Program-made: the position numbers and the translations under genes
From: Streptomyces changanensis
GTDB taxonomy: Bacteria > Actinomycetota > Actinomycetes > Streptomycetales > Streptomycetaceae
Direction: 5' to 3'
DNA: 64,000 bases
Assembly: GCF_024600715.1 (NCBI RefSeq)
Contig: NZ_CP102332.1
Location: forward strand, 4,774,001-4,838,000
The notes under the pieces: generated by a model
Told to the model about the DNA's origin: nothing
The model's database searches: none
What the model saw: the letters and a program-made list of their open reading frames with translations, nothing else
Part shown: piece after piece, positions 8,465-19,287 of the stretch
Layout: each line of letters starts with the position of its first letter
How positions within the stretch are numbered: position 1 is the first letter of the stretch

Positions 8465-10318
8465 ATGACCGAGCAGGCCACCGGGGCCCACCACCCGCAG
8501 CCGCGGCCCCGTTCCGGCGGACAGCCCTCCGCCACCGTCGAACACGTCACGGGCGCCCAGTCCCTCATCCGCTCTCTCGAGGAAGTCGGGGCCGACACGG
8601 TGTTCGGCATCCCCGGCGGCGCGATCCTCCCCGCCTACGACCCGATGATGGACTCCACCCGGGTCCGCCACGTCCTGGTCCGCCACGAGCAGGGCGCGGG
8701 CCACGCCGCCACCGGCTACGCCCAGGCCACCGGCAAGGTCGGTGTCTGCATGGCCACCTCCGGCCCGGGCGCGACCAACCTCGTCACCCCCATCGCCGAC
8801 GCCCACATGGACTCCGTCCCGCTCGTCGCGATCACCGGCCAGGTCTCGTCCAAGGCGATCGGCACCGACGCCTTCCAGGAAGCCGACATCTGCGGCATCA
8901 CCATGCCGATCACCAAGCACAACTTCCTGGTCACGAAGGCCGACGACATCCCGCGCACCATCGCCGAGGCCTTCCACATCGCCTCCACCGGCCGCCCGGG
9001 CCCCGTCCTCGTCGACATCTCCAAGGACGCCCTGCAGGCGAAGACCACCTTCAGCTGGCCGCCGCAGACCGACCTGCCCGGCTACCGCCCGGTGACCAAG
9101 CCGCACGCCAAGCAGATCCGCGAGGCCGCGAAGCTGATCACCGCCGCCAAGCGCCCCGTCCTGTACGTCGGCGGCGGCGTCCTGAAGGCCGGCGCCACCA
9201 CCGAGCTGAAGGTCCTCGCCGAGCTGACCGGCGCCCCGGTCACCACCACGCTGATGGCGCTCGGCGCCTTCCCCGACTCGCACCCGCTGCACGTCGGCAT
9301 GCCCGGCATGCACGGCGCGGTCACCGCCGTCACCGCCCTGCAGAAGGCCGACCTGATCGTCGCCCTCGGCGCCCGCTTCGACGACCGCGTCACCGGCAAG
9401 CTCGACAGCTTCGCCCCCTTCGCCAAGATCGTCCACGCGGACATCGACCCGGCGGAGATCGGCAAGAACCGTGCCGCCGACGTCCCGATCGTCGGCGACG
9501 CCCGCGAGGTCATCGCCGACCTGGTCCAGGCCGTCCAGGCCGAGCACACCGCCGGCAACACCGGTGACTACACCGGCTGGTGGAAGGACCTGAACCGCTG
9601 GCGCGAGACCTACCCGCTCGGCTACGACCAGCCCGAGGACGGCAGTCTCGCCCCCCAGCAGGTCATCGAGCGCATCGGCCGGCTCGCCCCGGCCGGCACG
9701 ATCTTCGCCGCGGGCGTCGGACAGCACCAGATGTGGGCCGCCCACTTCATCCAGTACGACGAGCCGGCCACCTGGCTGAACTCCGGCGGCGCCGGGACCA
9801 TGGGGTACGCCGTCCCGGCGGCCATGGGCGCCAAGGCGGGCGCCCCGGACCGCACGGTCTGGGCCATCGACGGCGACGGCTGCTTCCAGATGACCAACCA
9901 GGAACTGGTCACCTGCGCCCTCAACAACATCCCGATCAAGGTCGCCATCATCAACAACGGCGCCCTCGGGATGGTCCGCCAGTGGCAGACCCTCTTCTAC
10001 AACCAGCGCTACTCCAACACCGTCCTGCACTCCGGCCCGGAGGCGGACGGCAGGCAGCCGAGCGCCGGCACCCGCATCCCCGACTTCGTGAAGCTGTCCG
10101 AGGCCATGGGCTGTGTCGCCCTGCGCTGCGAGCGCCCCGAGGACCTGGACAAGGTCATCGCCGAGGCCAACGCCATCGACGACCGCCCGGTCGTCGTCGA
10201 CTTCATCGTCCACGAGGACGCCCAGGTGTGGCCGATGGTCGCCGCCGGCACCTCCAACGACGAGGTCATGGCCGCCCGCGGGGTCCGCCCCGACTTCGGC
10301 GACAGCGAAGACGACTGA
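8465..10318 (+). CDS. ilvB: acetolactate synthase large (catalytic) subunit
   Basis: 617 aa. It condenses two pyruvates to acetolactate, or pyruvate plus 2-ketobutyrate to acetohydroxybutyrate, the first common step of Val, Leu and Ile synthesis. Thiamine diphosphate and FAD enzyme, with N-terminal PYR domain containing the catalytic Glu ([15 protein letters not shown]), a central FAD-associated domain, and a C-terminal PP domain with the GDG...NN TPP/Mg motif ([21 protein letters not shown]). The N-terminal 25 residues are a disordered His/Pro-rich extension. The ATG at 8465 has GAAGAGA upstream. First gene of ilvBNC, controlled by the attenuator upstream. Confidence 0.98.
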   Translation: MTEQATGAHHPQPRPRSGGQPSATVEHVTGAQSLIRSLEEVGADTVFGIPGGAILPAYDPMMDSTRVRHVLVRHEQGAGHAATGYAQATGKVGVCMATSGPGATNLVTPIADAHMDSVPLVAITGQVSSKAIGTDAFQEADICGITMPITKHNFLVTKADDIPRTIAEAFHIASTGRPGPVLVDISKDALQAKTTFSWPPQTDLPGYRPVTKPHAKQIREAAKLITAAKRPVLYVGGGVLKAGATTELKVLAELTGAPVTTTLMALGAFPDSHPLHVGMPGMHGAVTAVTALQKADLIVALGARFDDRVTGKLDSFAPFAKIVHADIDPAEIGKNRAADVPIVGDAREVIADLVQAVQAEHTAGNTGDYTGWWKDLNRWRETYPLGYDQPEDGSLAPQQVIERIGRLAPAGTIFAAGVGQHQMWAAHFIQYDEPATWLNSGGAGTMGYAVPAAMGAKAGAPDRTVWAIDGDGCFQMTNQELVTCALNNIPIKVAIINNGALGMVRQWQTLFYNQRYSNTVLHSGPEADGRQPSAGTRIPDFVKLSEAMGCVALRCERPEDLDKVIAEANAIDDRPVVVDFIVHEDAQVWPMVAAGTSNDEVMAARGVRPDFGDSEDD

Positions 10319-10353
10319 GGCGTCAGAGAGCAGTCATGAAAGGTACGAGACAC

Positions 10354-11972
<1,619 letters not shown>

Positions 11973-11980
11973 GCCGCCGC

Positions 11981-12011
11981 GGCGGGGCCGGGCACACCGC
12001 CCGGCCCCGCC
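11981..12011 (+). terminator. ilvBNC terminator hairpin
   Basis: A perfect 13-bp inverted repeat, GGCGGGGCCGGGC (11981-11993) against GCCCGGCCCCGCC (11999-12011), with a 5-nt loop, begins 8 bp after the ilvC stop. There is no T-run, as is common in Streptomyces. Confidence 0.8.
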
Positions 12012-12384
12012 GCCGTCCCACCCCCCGTCACCGGGCCCTCCCGCCCGCCGCCCTTCCGGCGGCCGGGCCCGGGGCCCGTCCGGGGCCCGTGCCCGCCCTG
12101 CCCGGGCTTGTCCACGGCGTCCAGCCCCGTGTGGGTGATCCTGCCGACGAGGCGCAGAAATCAGCCGCCGCCGCCACTACACTGAGGCTCACTCCCGCGC
12201 CCTTGTACCCGGCGGTTCGGGGGTTCCCGGGGCGCCCCGGGAGACCGGGGGCGGCCCCGGACAGCAGCACTGCACACCCATACGCGTCAGGCCCACAGCG
12301 TCGTGCGTCTTCCACGCGGCAAGCCCCCTCCACCGCCTGCGGCCGTCGGGACGGCCGTCCGCACTGGACTTGTGAGGACCTCAC
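12012..12384. other. ilvC-serA intergenic region
   Basis: About 370 bp without a credible gene. The part from about 12120 on is less monotonously GC and holds several small inverted repeats, for example CGGCCGTCGGGACGGCCG around 12341-12358. It is probably the 5' untranslated region of serA. I found no Ser-rich leader peptide and no T-run terminator. Confidence 0.4.
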
Positions 12385-13983
12385 GTGAGCTCGCACCTGA
12401 ATAAGCCGGTTGTACTCATCGCTGAAGAGCTGTCGCCCGCCACCGTCGACGCGCTCGGCCCCGACTTCGAGATCCGGCACTGCAACGGTGCCGACCGCGG
12501 TGAGCTGCTCCCCGCCATCGCCGACGTCGACGCCGTCCTGGTCCGTTCCGCCACCAAGGTCGACGCGGAGGCCATCGCCGCCGCGAAGCGGCTGCGGGTC
12601 GTCGCCCGCGCCGGCGTCGGCCTGGACAACGTCGACGTCTCCGCCGCCACCAAGGCCGGCGTGATGGTCGTCAACGCCCCGACGTCCAACATCGTCACCG
12701 CCGCCGAGCTCGCCTGCGGCCTGCTCGTCGCCACGGCCCGCAACATCCCGCAGGCCAACACCGCGCTGAAGAACGGCGAGTGGAAGCGGAGCAAGTACAC
12801 CGGCGTCGAGCTGAGCGAGAAGGTCCTCGGCGTCGTCGGCCTCGGCCGCATCGGCGTCCTGGTCGCCCAGCGCATGTCCGCCTTCGGGATGAAGGTCGTC
12901 GCCTACGACCCCTACGTCCAGCCGGCGCGCGCCGCGCAGATGGGCGTCAAGCTGCTCTCCCTCGACGAGCTGCTGGAGGTCGCCGACTTCATCACCGTCC
13001 ACCTCCCGAAGACCCCCGAGACGCTGGGTCTCATCGGTGATGAGGCGCTGCACAAGGTCAAGCCGACCGTCCGCATCGTCAACGCCGCGCGCGGCGGCAT
13101 CGTCGACGAGGAGGCGCTGTACGCGGCGCTGAAGGAGGGCCGCGTCGCGGGCGCCGGCCTGGACGTGTACGCGAAGGAGCCCTGCACGGACTCCCCGCTG
13201 TTCGAGCTGGACCAGGTCGTCTGCACCCCGCACCTCGGCGCCTCCACGGACGAGGCGCAGGAGAAGGCCGGTGTCGCGGTGGCCCGTTCGGTGCGCCTCG
13301 CCCTCGCCGGCGAGCTGGTCCCGGACGCGGTCAACGTCCAGGGCGGCGTCATCGCCGAGGACGTCAAGCCGGGCCTGCCGCTGGCCGAGCGCCTCGGCCG
13401 GATCTTCACCGCCCTGGCGGGCGAGGTCGCGGTCCGCCTCGACGTCGAGGTGTACGGCGAGATCACCCAGCACGACGTCAAGGTGCTGGAGCTGTCGGCG
13501 CTCAAGGGCGTCTTCGAGGACGTCGTCGACGAGACGGTCAGCTACGTCAACGCCCCGCTGTTCGCGCAGGAGCGCGGCGTCGAGGTGCGGCTCACCACGA
13601 GCAGCGAGTCCCCCGACCACCGCAACGTCCTCACCGTCCGCGGCACCCTCGGCAGCGGCGAGGAGGTCGCCGTATCCGGCACGCTGGTCGGGCCCAAGCA
13701 CCTCCAGAAGATCGTCGCCGTCGGCGACTTCGACGTCGACCTCGCGCTCGCCGACCACATGGTCGTCCTCCGCTACGAGGACCGTCCCGGTGTCGTCGGC
13801 ACCGTCGGCCGCATCCTCGGCGAGGCCGGCCTCAACATCGCCGGCATGCAGGTCTCCCGCTCCGAGGAGGGCGGCGAGGCCCTGGCGGTCCTCACCGTCG
13901 ACGACACGGTGCCGCCGGCGGTCCTCACGGAGCTCGCCGACGAGGTCGGCGCCGTCTCGGCCCGCTCGGTCAACCTGGTCTGA
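12385..13983 (+). CDS. serA: D-3-phosphoglycerate dehydrogenase
   Basis: 532 aa. It oxidises 3-phosphoglycerate to phosphohydroxypyruvate, the first step of serine synthesis. NAD-binding and substrate domains fill residues about 1-315, with GLGRIG (about residue 152) and the signature NAARGGIVDEEALYAALKEGRVAGAGLDVYAKEP. An intervening domain (about 320-450) and a C-terminal ACT domain (about 455-530, HMVVLRYEDRPGVVGTVGRILGEAGLNIAGMQ) make this the long, serine-responsive type typical of actinobacteria. The GTG at 12385 is preceded by GAGGAC. Monocistronic, closed by a strong hairpin. Confidence 0.97.
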   Translation: MSSHLNKPVVLIAEELSPATVDALGPDFEIRHCNGADRGELLPAIADVDAVLVRSATKVDAEAIAAAKRLRVVARAGVGLDNVDVSAATKAGVMVVNAPTSNIVTAAELACGLLVATARNIPQANTALKNGEWKRSKYTGVELSEKVLGVVGLGRIGVLVAQRMSAFGMKVVAYDPYVQPARAAQMGVKLLSLDELLEVADFITVHLPKTPETLGLIGDEALHKVKPTVRIVNAARGGIVDEEALYAALKEGRVAGAGLDVYAKEPCTDSPLFELDQVVCTPHLGASTDEAQEKAGVAVARSVRLALAGELVPDAVNVQGGVIAEDVKPGLPLAERLGRIFTALAGEVAVRLDVEVYGEITQHDVKVLELSALKGVFEDVVDETVSYVNAPLFAQERGVEVRLTTSSESPDHRNVLTVRGTLGSGEEVAVSGTLVGPKHLQKIVAVGDFDVDLALADHMVVLRYEDRPGVVGTVGRILGEAGLNIAGMQVSRSEEGGEALAVLTVDDTVPPAVLTELADEVGAVSARSVNLV

Positions 13984-14042
13984 GCCCGCCCGGCGTCCGG
14001 CGCCCCGCGTCGAGCGCCCGCGTCGGGAGCCCGACGGACCCT

Positions 14043-14081
14043 CCGGTGCCCCCGTCCGCGATCCGCGGACGGGGGCACCGG
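14043..14081. terminator. bidirectional terminator between serA and the MFS gene
   Basis: A perfect 18-bp inverted repeat (14043-14060 against 14064-14081) with a 3-nt loop ATC lies between two converging genes and can terminate both transcripts. Confidence 0.85.
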
Positions 14082-14130
14082 TGCGTCTCCGCCCGGCGTG
14101 GACCGGACGGCCCGGTCGCGGGCGCCCCGC

Positions 14131-15381
14131 TCAGACGGAGGGCGCGGGGGCGGGCCGGCGGGACGGGTCCGCCGCGCCGGTGCGGGGAACGGCCGCCAGG
14201 CCCAGCAGGGTGAGCGCGGCGAACACCGGCCAGTACCAGGGGCCGGCCAGCAGCGCCCCGGCGGGCGCCCCTCCCACCAGCACCACCAGCCCCGCGAGGG
14301 ACGACATGGCGCCGGTGTACAGGCCCAGTCGCCGCTCGTCCACGAGCTCCGGCAGCCAGGCCCGGACCGCCGGCGACACCAGCATCTGACCGACGGCCAG
14401 GAGCACCACGAACACCACGGCCGACCACAGCCCGCCCACCGGCCGCAGCGCCCCCGCGGCGGCGAAGGCGCCCGCGACCACCACCAGTCCGGCCCGTACC
14501 GTCGTCCGCCAGGACCAGCGCGCGGCGACCCACCGCTCCAGCGGCAGCTGCCCGGCGACGACCAGCACCGACGACAGCGCGAACAGCCACCCCACGGCCG
14601 TCTGCGACCCCGTGGCCCGGTCCGCCTCGGCCGGGAGCGCCAGGTACAGCTGGTTGTAGGCGAGCAGGTAGGCCGCGTACGCCGCCGTCAGCCCCAGGAA
14701 CGCCCGGTGGCGCAGGACGCCGCCGGCGCCCGGCCCGGCCCCCGGTTCCGTACGGTCCGGGCCGGTGCGATCCGCTCCCGTACCGTTCGCCGCGGTCCGT
14801 TCCGGGCCCGCCGTCCCGGGCCGGCGCGGCATCAGCCGCGCGTGCCCGGCCAGCACCAGCGCGAAGACCACCGCGCCCGCCAGACACGCCACACGGAACC
14901 GGCCCGACAGCAGGACCGCCCCCAGGACGGGCCCCGCCAGCGCGCCCGCCTGGCCCGCCGCGGCGAACCGGGCCGGCAGCCGGGTACGGGGCAGGCCCGT
15001 CGCCCGCTCCAGCCGCACCGCCTCGCGGACCACCTCCGACTCCACGGCGGGCGAGAACAGCGCCGCGGCGAAGCCGACGAGCACCACCGCCCCGACCACC
15101 GCCCCCACCGCCTCCGCGACGGCGAGCCACCCGAACCCCGCCACCCGCAGCGCGCACCCGACCAGGACCACCGGGCGCGGCCCGAAGCGGTCGGTGAGCG
15201 CGCCCCCCACCACGAACAGCCCCTGCTGGCTGAAGGTGCGCAGCCCGAGGACCAGCCCCACCAGCCAGCCGCCCAGGCCGAGCGTGCCGCCCAGGTGCTG
15301 GGCGAGGTAGGGCAGCACGGCGAAGAAGCCGACGTTGAACGCGAACTGGCTGCCGACGAGCAGCCGCGCCAGGGGGCTCAC
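14131..15381 (-). CDS. MFS transporter, last gene of the binding-protein/ABC operon
   Basis: 416 aa with about 12 hydrophobic segments and the MFS loop 2-3 motif GGALTDRFGPRP. It starts with GTG at 15381, overlapping the TGA of the upstream ATPase as GTGA, so translation is coupled. A long Pro/Gly/Thr-rich cytoplasmic loop of about 35 residues separates the two six-helix halves. An MFS carrier joined to a complete peptide/nickel-type ABC importer recalls the staphylopine system, where the MFS protein exports the metallophore and the ABC proteins bring back the metal complex. That role is inferred from layout only. It could equally be a drug or peptide efflux pump. Confidence 0.88.
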   Translation of the reverse strand: MSPLARLLVGSQFAFNVGFFAVLPYLAQHLGGTLGLGGWLVGLVLGLRTFSQQGLFVVGGALTDRFGPRPVVLVGCALRVAGFGWLAVAEAVGAVVGAVVLVGFAAALFSPAVESEVVREAVRLERATGLPRTRLPARFAAAGQAGALAGPVLGAVLLSGRFRVACLAGAVVFALVLAGHARLMPRRPGTAGPERTAANGTGADRTGPDRTEPGAGPGAGGVLRHRAFLGLTAAYAAYLLAYNQLYLALPAEADRATGSQTAVGWLFALSSVLVVAGQLPLERWVAARWSWRTTVRAGLVVVAGAFAAAGALRPVGGLWSAVVFVVLLAVGQMLVSPAVRAWLPELVDERRLGLYTGAMSSLAGLVVLVGGAPAGALLAGPWYWPVFAALTLLGLAAVPRTGAADPSRRPAPAPSV

Positions 15382-16058
15382 GAGAACCGCTCGATCCGCC
15401 CGGCCCGCATCTCGGCCACCCGGTCGGCGAAGTGGCGTACGAGCGCGGGGTCGTGGCAGATGAACAGGCACCCGAGGCCCAGCCGCTCCCGCAGGTCCAC
15501 GAGCAGATTGAGCACGCCCGCCCGGACGCCCGGGTCGAGCGCCGACACCGGTTCGTCCAGCACCAGCAGGCGGGGGTCGCTCGCCAGCGCCCGGGCGATG
15601 CCGGCGCGCTGGCACTGGCCGCCGGACAGCTCGTACGGCCGCCGGTCCCCGAGCGCCGGGTCGAGGCCCACCGTCTCCAGCAGCTCGGCGACCCTGGCGG
15701 GCCCGGTCTCCCGGTCCCAGCGACCCTGCACGCGCAGCGGTTCGGCGACCGCGTCGCGGACGCGCAGGCGGGGGCTGAGCGAACCGTAGGGGTCCTGGAA
15801 CACCGGCTGCATCGCCGGGCGCAGGGGCCTGAGCTGTCGTTCCGTCATGCGCGTGATCTCGCGGCCCTCGAACCACACCTCGCCCGCGTCCGGGCGGCGC
15901 AGCCCGAGCACGGCCGTGGCCGTCGAGGACTTGCCGCAGCCGGAGGGGCCGACCAGCGCCAGGGTCTCCCCGGCGCCCAGCGAGAACGACACGCCGTCCA
16001 CCGCGACCACCGGGCCGTGACGGACCACCAGGTCACGGACGTCGAGCAGGGGGGTCAC
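15378..16058 (-). CDS. peptide/nickel-type ABC transporter ATPase (DppF/CntF-like)
   Basis: 226 aa. Walker A is GPSGCGKSST, the Q-loop is VFQDPYGSLSPRLRV, the signature is LSGGQCQR, Walker B is LLVLDEPVSALDP, and the H-loop is FICHDP. The VFQDPYGSLSPR sequence is typical of the oligopeptide/dipeptide/nickel family. At 226 aa it is shorter than OppF/DppF (about 320 aa) because the C-terminal oligopeptide-specific extension is missing. GTG 16058 overlaps the stop of the upstream ATPase (GTGA), and its own stop overlaps the MFS start the same way. Confidence 0.92.
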   Translation of the reverse strand: MTPLLDVRDLVVRHGPVVAVDGVSFSLGAGETLALVGPSGCGKSSTATAVLGLRRPDAGEVWFEGREITRMTERQLRPLRPAMQPVFQDPYGSLSPRLRVRDAVAEPLRVQGRWDRETGPARVAELLETVGLDPALGDRRPYELSGGQCQRAGIARALASDPRLLVLDEPVSALDPGVRAGVLNLLVDLRERLGLGCLFICHDPALVRHFADRVAEMRAGRIERFS

Positions 16059-17419
16059 AGCGCCTCCGCGAAGAGCTCGCCGGGCGCTCCGGGCAGGTGC
16101 TCGGCCCGGTGGCAGGAGACGTCGCGGCCGTCCACCGGACGCGGCAGGGGCGTGCGCGCGCGGCATCCGGCGTCGGCCGCCGGGCAGCGCGGCGCGAACG
16201 CGCAGCCTGTCGCCGGTTCCCCCGGCGGGGGCGGCGCGCCGCCGATCGTCGGCAGGTACCGGCTCCGGCCGGCCGCGGGCCGGGGCGCGGTGGGGAGGCA
16301 GGCGAGGAGCCCGGCCGTGTACGGGGCGCGGGGGCGCTCCAGAACGGTCGCCACCGCTCCGGACTCGACGTGCCGTCCCGCGTACAGGACGAGGACCCGG
16401 TCGGCGTGGTCGCGGACGGCGTCCAGGTCGTGGGTGACGAGGACCAGCGCCGCACCGGTCGCCGCCCGCTGCTCGGCGAGCAGCTCCAGCACCAGGGCGC
16501 GGCGGTCGGGGTCGAGCGCGGTGGTCGGTTCGTCGGCGACGAGCAGGTCGGGTTCGTTGACGGTCGCCATCGCGATGACCGCCCGCTGGCGCATGCCGCC
16601 GGACAGCTCGTGCGGGTACGCCCCGGCGCGGGCGGCAGGGACGCCGACGCGGTCCAGGGCGGCCGCCGCGCGGGCGCGCGCGGCGGCGCGGGAGACGCCG
16701 CGCACGGACCGTACGGCGGCGGCGAGTTGGTCGCCGACGGGGTGGACGGGGGAGAGGGCGGAGAGCGAGTCCTGCGGGACGAGGGAGACGCGCCGGCCCC
16801 ACAGCGCGGCGAGCCGCGCGCGCCGCGCCCCGACCAGTTCGGTCCCGCGCAGCCGGACGCTGCCGGCCGTCCGCGCCCCGGGCGGGGCGAGCCCCAGCAG
16901 GGACCGCGCGGTGAGGGACTTGCCGGCACCGGACTCGCCGACCAGGGCGAACACCTCGCCGTCGTGGACGTCGAAGCCCACACCCCGCACGACCTCGACC
17001 CCGCCGACGGAGATCCGCAGGTCCCGTACGGAGACGAGCGGCGGGAGGGCCGGGTCGACGGTCGGGCGGACGGACGACGCCGGGACCGTCGGGCCGGCGG
17101 AGGGGGGAGCGGGCGGGCGGGCGGACGCGTGGGCGGACGGCGCCACCGTCGCGTCCGCGCCCCGGTCGACGGACGGCCGGGACGTCCGGTGCGCGGGCGG
17201 GCCGACGGGCGGACCGACGGGCGGGACGGGTGCGTCGGCCGGTGCCGGGCCGGCGCCGTGGGTGTGGGGCGGGAGCGCCGCATCCGCGGGTGGCGGTTCG
17301 GACGGGGCCGCGGACCGGTCGCCGGGCGGCGGTGGCGGCGGTCCGGACGGACCGGTGGGGGCGCCGGCAGGGGTGTGGTCGGCACCGGCCGTGGGCGCGG
17401 GGAGGTCGTCAGTGGGCAC
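16055..17419 (-). CDS. peptide/nickel-type ABC transporter ATPase (DppD/CntD-like) with long Pro-rich N-terminus
   Basis: 454 aa. Residues about 1-125 are low-complexity Pro/Ala-rich sequence. The ABC domain then starts (PLVSVRDLRISVGGVEVV), with Walker A GESGAGKSLT, signature LSGGMRQRAVIA and Walker B LLVADEPTTALDP. The C-terminus carries the oligopeptide-family Cys motif GCAFAPRCPAADAGCRARTPLP. I see no ATG or GTG close to the ABC domain that would remove the extension. The GTG at 17419 lies 11 nt after the permease stop. The extension is unusual for an ATPase and may be a linker or a product of GC drift. It pairs with the following ATPase. Confidence 0.88.
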   Translation of the reverse strand: MPTDDLPAPTAGADHTPAGAPTGPSGPPPPPPGDRSAAPSEPPPADAALPPHTHGAGPAPADAPVPPVGPPVGPPAHRTSRPSVDRGADATVAPSAHASARPPAPPSAGPTVPASSVRPTVDPALPPLVSVRDLRISVGGVEVVRGVGFDVHDGEVFALVGESGAGKSLTARSLLGLAPPGARTAGSVRLRGTELVGARRARLAALWGRRVSLVPQDSLSALSPVHPVGDQLAAAVRSVRGVSRAAARARAAAALDRVGVPAARAGAYPHELSGGMRQRAVIAMATVNEPDLLVADEPTTALDPDRRALVLELLAEQRAATGAALVLVTHDLDAVRDHADRVLVLYAGRHVESGAVATVLERPRAPYTAGLLACLPTAPRPAAGRSRYLPTIGGAPPPPGEPATGCAFAPRCPAADAGCRARTPLPRPVDGRDVSCHRAEHLPGAPGELFAEAL

Positions 17420-17430
17420 GCGGTGCTGCC

Positions 17431-19287
17431 TTACGGAGCGGGGGACGGGGGGCGGACGCGGGGTGCCGCGCCGGGGTGCCCGGCCGGGCGGGCGCGGTCG
17501 GATGAGGCGTACGCGGCGAGCGAGACCGCCAGCGCGGCGAGCCACGCCAGGGCCACCGCCGGGGCGAGCGCGGCCCACGGGGCGCGCTCCACGTACGCCC
17601 GCGACTCGTCGAGCAGCAGCCCCCACTCGGGGGAGGGCGGCGGGGCGCCGAGGCCGAGGAAGCCGAGGGAGGCCAGGGCCAGCGCGACGCCCGGCAGCCG
17701 CAGCACGGCGTGGCGGGCGACCGGCCCGGCCACCGACGGCAGCACGTGCCGGGTCAGCACCCAGCCGGGCCCGGCGCCGATCGCGCGCTGCGCCAGCAGG
17801 AAGCCCGACGCGCGGACCTCCTGGACGAGCGCGGCGGCGTGCGCGGCCAGCGGCGGCCAGGAGACCAGGGCCACGGCGGTCGCCGCGCCGCCGGTGCCGG
17901 GCCCGGCCACCGCCGCGACGAGGATGCCGACGACCACCGGCGGCAGGGCGTTGGCGACGTCCGCGGCTCCGGCGGCCACCCCGGGGAGGAAGCCGAGCAG
18001 CAGCGCGACGACGAGGCTCAGCGCGCACACGGCGGCGGCCGTCCCGGCGGTCGAGGCGGCGCCGTGGCCGAGCCGGGCCAGCACGTCCCGCCCGAGGCCG
18101 TCCGTGCCGAGGGGGTGCGCCGGCGACGGCGGGGCGAGCCGGGCCGCCGTGTCGACGGTGTACGGGTCGCGCAGCAGCCCCCAGGCGACCACCGCCACCA
18201 GCACGGCGGCCAGTACGGCGGGCACGGCGGGCCCGATCCGCACGCGCCGGGGCGGGGGAGGGGCCAGGGCGGCGTCGCGCAGCCCGGGGCCGAGCAGCCG
18301 GTGGCGTACGAGCGCCGCCGCCGCGCCGACCGACAGACCGAGCAGCAGCAGGGCGAGGACGGCGCCCTGGAGGAGCGGCAGGTCCTGCGACCGGGCCGCG
18401 CCCAGCGCCGTACGGCCGATCCCGGGCACCGCGAACACCGTCTCGACGGCGACCGCGCCCCCGGTGAGCCCGACCACGACCATGCCGCACTGCGGGACCA
18501 GCGGCGGCAGGGCCCGCCGCAGCGCGGCCAGGGTGATCCGGGCGCGGCTCACCCCGGAGCCGCGCCACAGCTCGACCCACCGTTCACCGAGCACGGCCGG
18601 GATCGCGTCGGCGGCCAGCCGCCCCAGCAGCCCCCCGGCCGGTACGCCCAGGGCGAGGGCCGGCAGGACGAGGTGGGCCGGGCCCCGCCAGCCCGCCGAG
18701 GGGAACCAGCCGAGCCAGACCGCGCCGACGACGAGGAGCACCGCGGCGAGGAGGAACTCCGGCAGGGCGGCGAGCACCGCGGCGACGGCGCCAGACGTGC
18801 CGCGCCCGCGGACCAGGGTCGGCGCGGCGAGCACGGCGGCGACCACCAGTGCCACGCCGAGCGCGGCGCCCATCAGCCCCAGCGACACCCGCAGGCCCGC
18901 GGCGACGGACGGCAGGACGTCGGCGCCGGAGACCCAGGAGGTGCCGAGGTCGCCGCCGGGCAGTCCGCGGAGCCAGGTGCCGAGCAGGGTCAGCGGGCCG
19001 GCGTCGAGCCCGAGGTCGGCGCGGACGGCGGCGAGCGCCTCTGCGGTCGGCTCCTGTTCGGCGGACCTGGCGCGCAGCACCGTGAGGGCCGGGTCGCGGC
19101 CGGAGAGCCAGGGCAGCAGGCCGACGGCGGCGAGCACCGCGGCGAGGGCGAGGACCCGGACGGTGGTGGCGACCCCGCGCCGGGGGCGGGTGGCGGCCGT
19201 GGTTCCGCGCCGACGGGCGGTGGCCGCGGTCCCGGGCCGGCGGGCGCCGGCGGCCGTGCCCCGGGGCCGTGGGCGGGCGGTGCTCAC
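17431..19287 (-). CDS. fused two-domain ABC permease (DppB-DppC type in one chain)
   Basis: 618 aa containing two permease modules that are normally separate. The first half (residues about 45-330) has the DppB-like N-terminus and the permease loop GERWVELWRGSGVSRARITLAALRRALPPLVPQ. The second (about 345-600) starts like DppC, with the SPAHPLGTDGLGRDVLARLGHGAASTAGTA hallmark, and ends with a second coupling region (AQRAIGAGPGWVLTRHVLPSV). GTG 19287 overlaps the stop of the binding-protein gene as GTGA. The N-terminal 40 residues are Arg/Ala/Thr-rich. A genuine gene fusion: the frame runs through without a stop and no start is needed between the halves. Confidence 0.9.
   Translation of the reverse strand: MSTARPRPRGTAAGARRPGTAATARRRGTTAATRPRRGVATTVRVLALAAVLAAVGLLPWLSGRDPALTVLRARSAEQEPTAEALAAVRADLGLDAGPLTLLGTWLRGLPGGDLGTSWVSGADVLPSVAAGLRVSLGLMGAALGVALVVAAVLAAPTLVRGRGTSGAVAAVLAALPEFLLAAVLLVVGAVWLGWFPSAGWRGPAHLVLPALALGVPAGGLLGRLAADAIPAVLGERWVELWRGSGVSRARITLAALRRALPPLVPQCGMVVVGLTGGAVAVETVFAVPGIGRTALGAARSQDLPLLQGAVLALLLLGLSVGAAAALVRHRLLGPGLRDAALAPPPPRRVRIGPAVPAVLAAVLVAVVAWGLLRDPYTVDTAARLAPPSPAHPLGTDGLGRDVLARLGHGAASTAGTAAAVCALSLVVALLLGFLPGVAAGAADVANALPPVVVGILVAAVAGPGTGGAATAVALVSWPPLAAHAAALVQEVRASGFLLAQRAIGAGPGWVLTRHVLPSVAGPVARHAVLRLPGVALALASLGFLGLGAPPPSPEWGLLLDESRAYVERAPWAALAPAVALAWLAALAVSLAAYASSDRARPAGHPGAAPRVRPPSPAP

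Noticed and set aside
12012..12384. A riboswitch or amino-acid attenuator upstream of serA
   Set aside because: No leader peptide, T-run terminator or recognisable riboswitch core. Only ordinary GC hairpins are seen.
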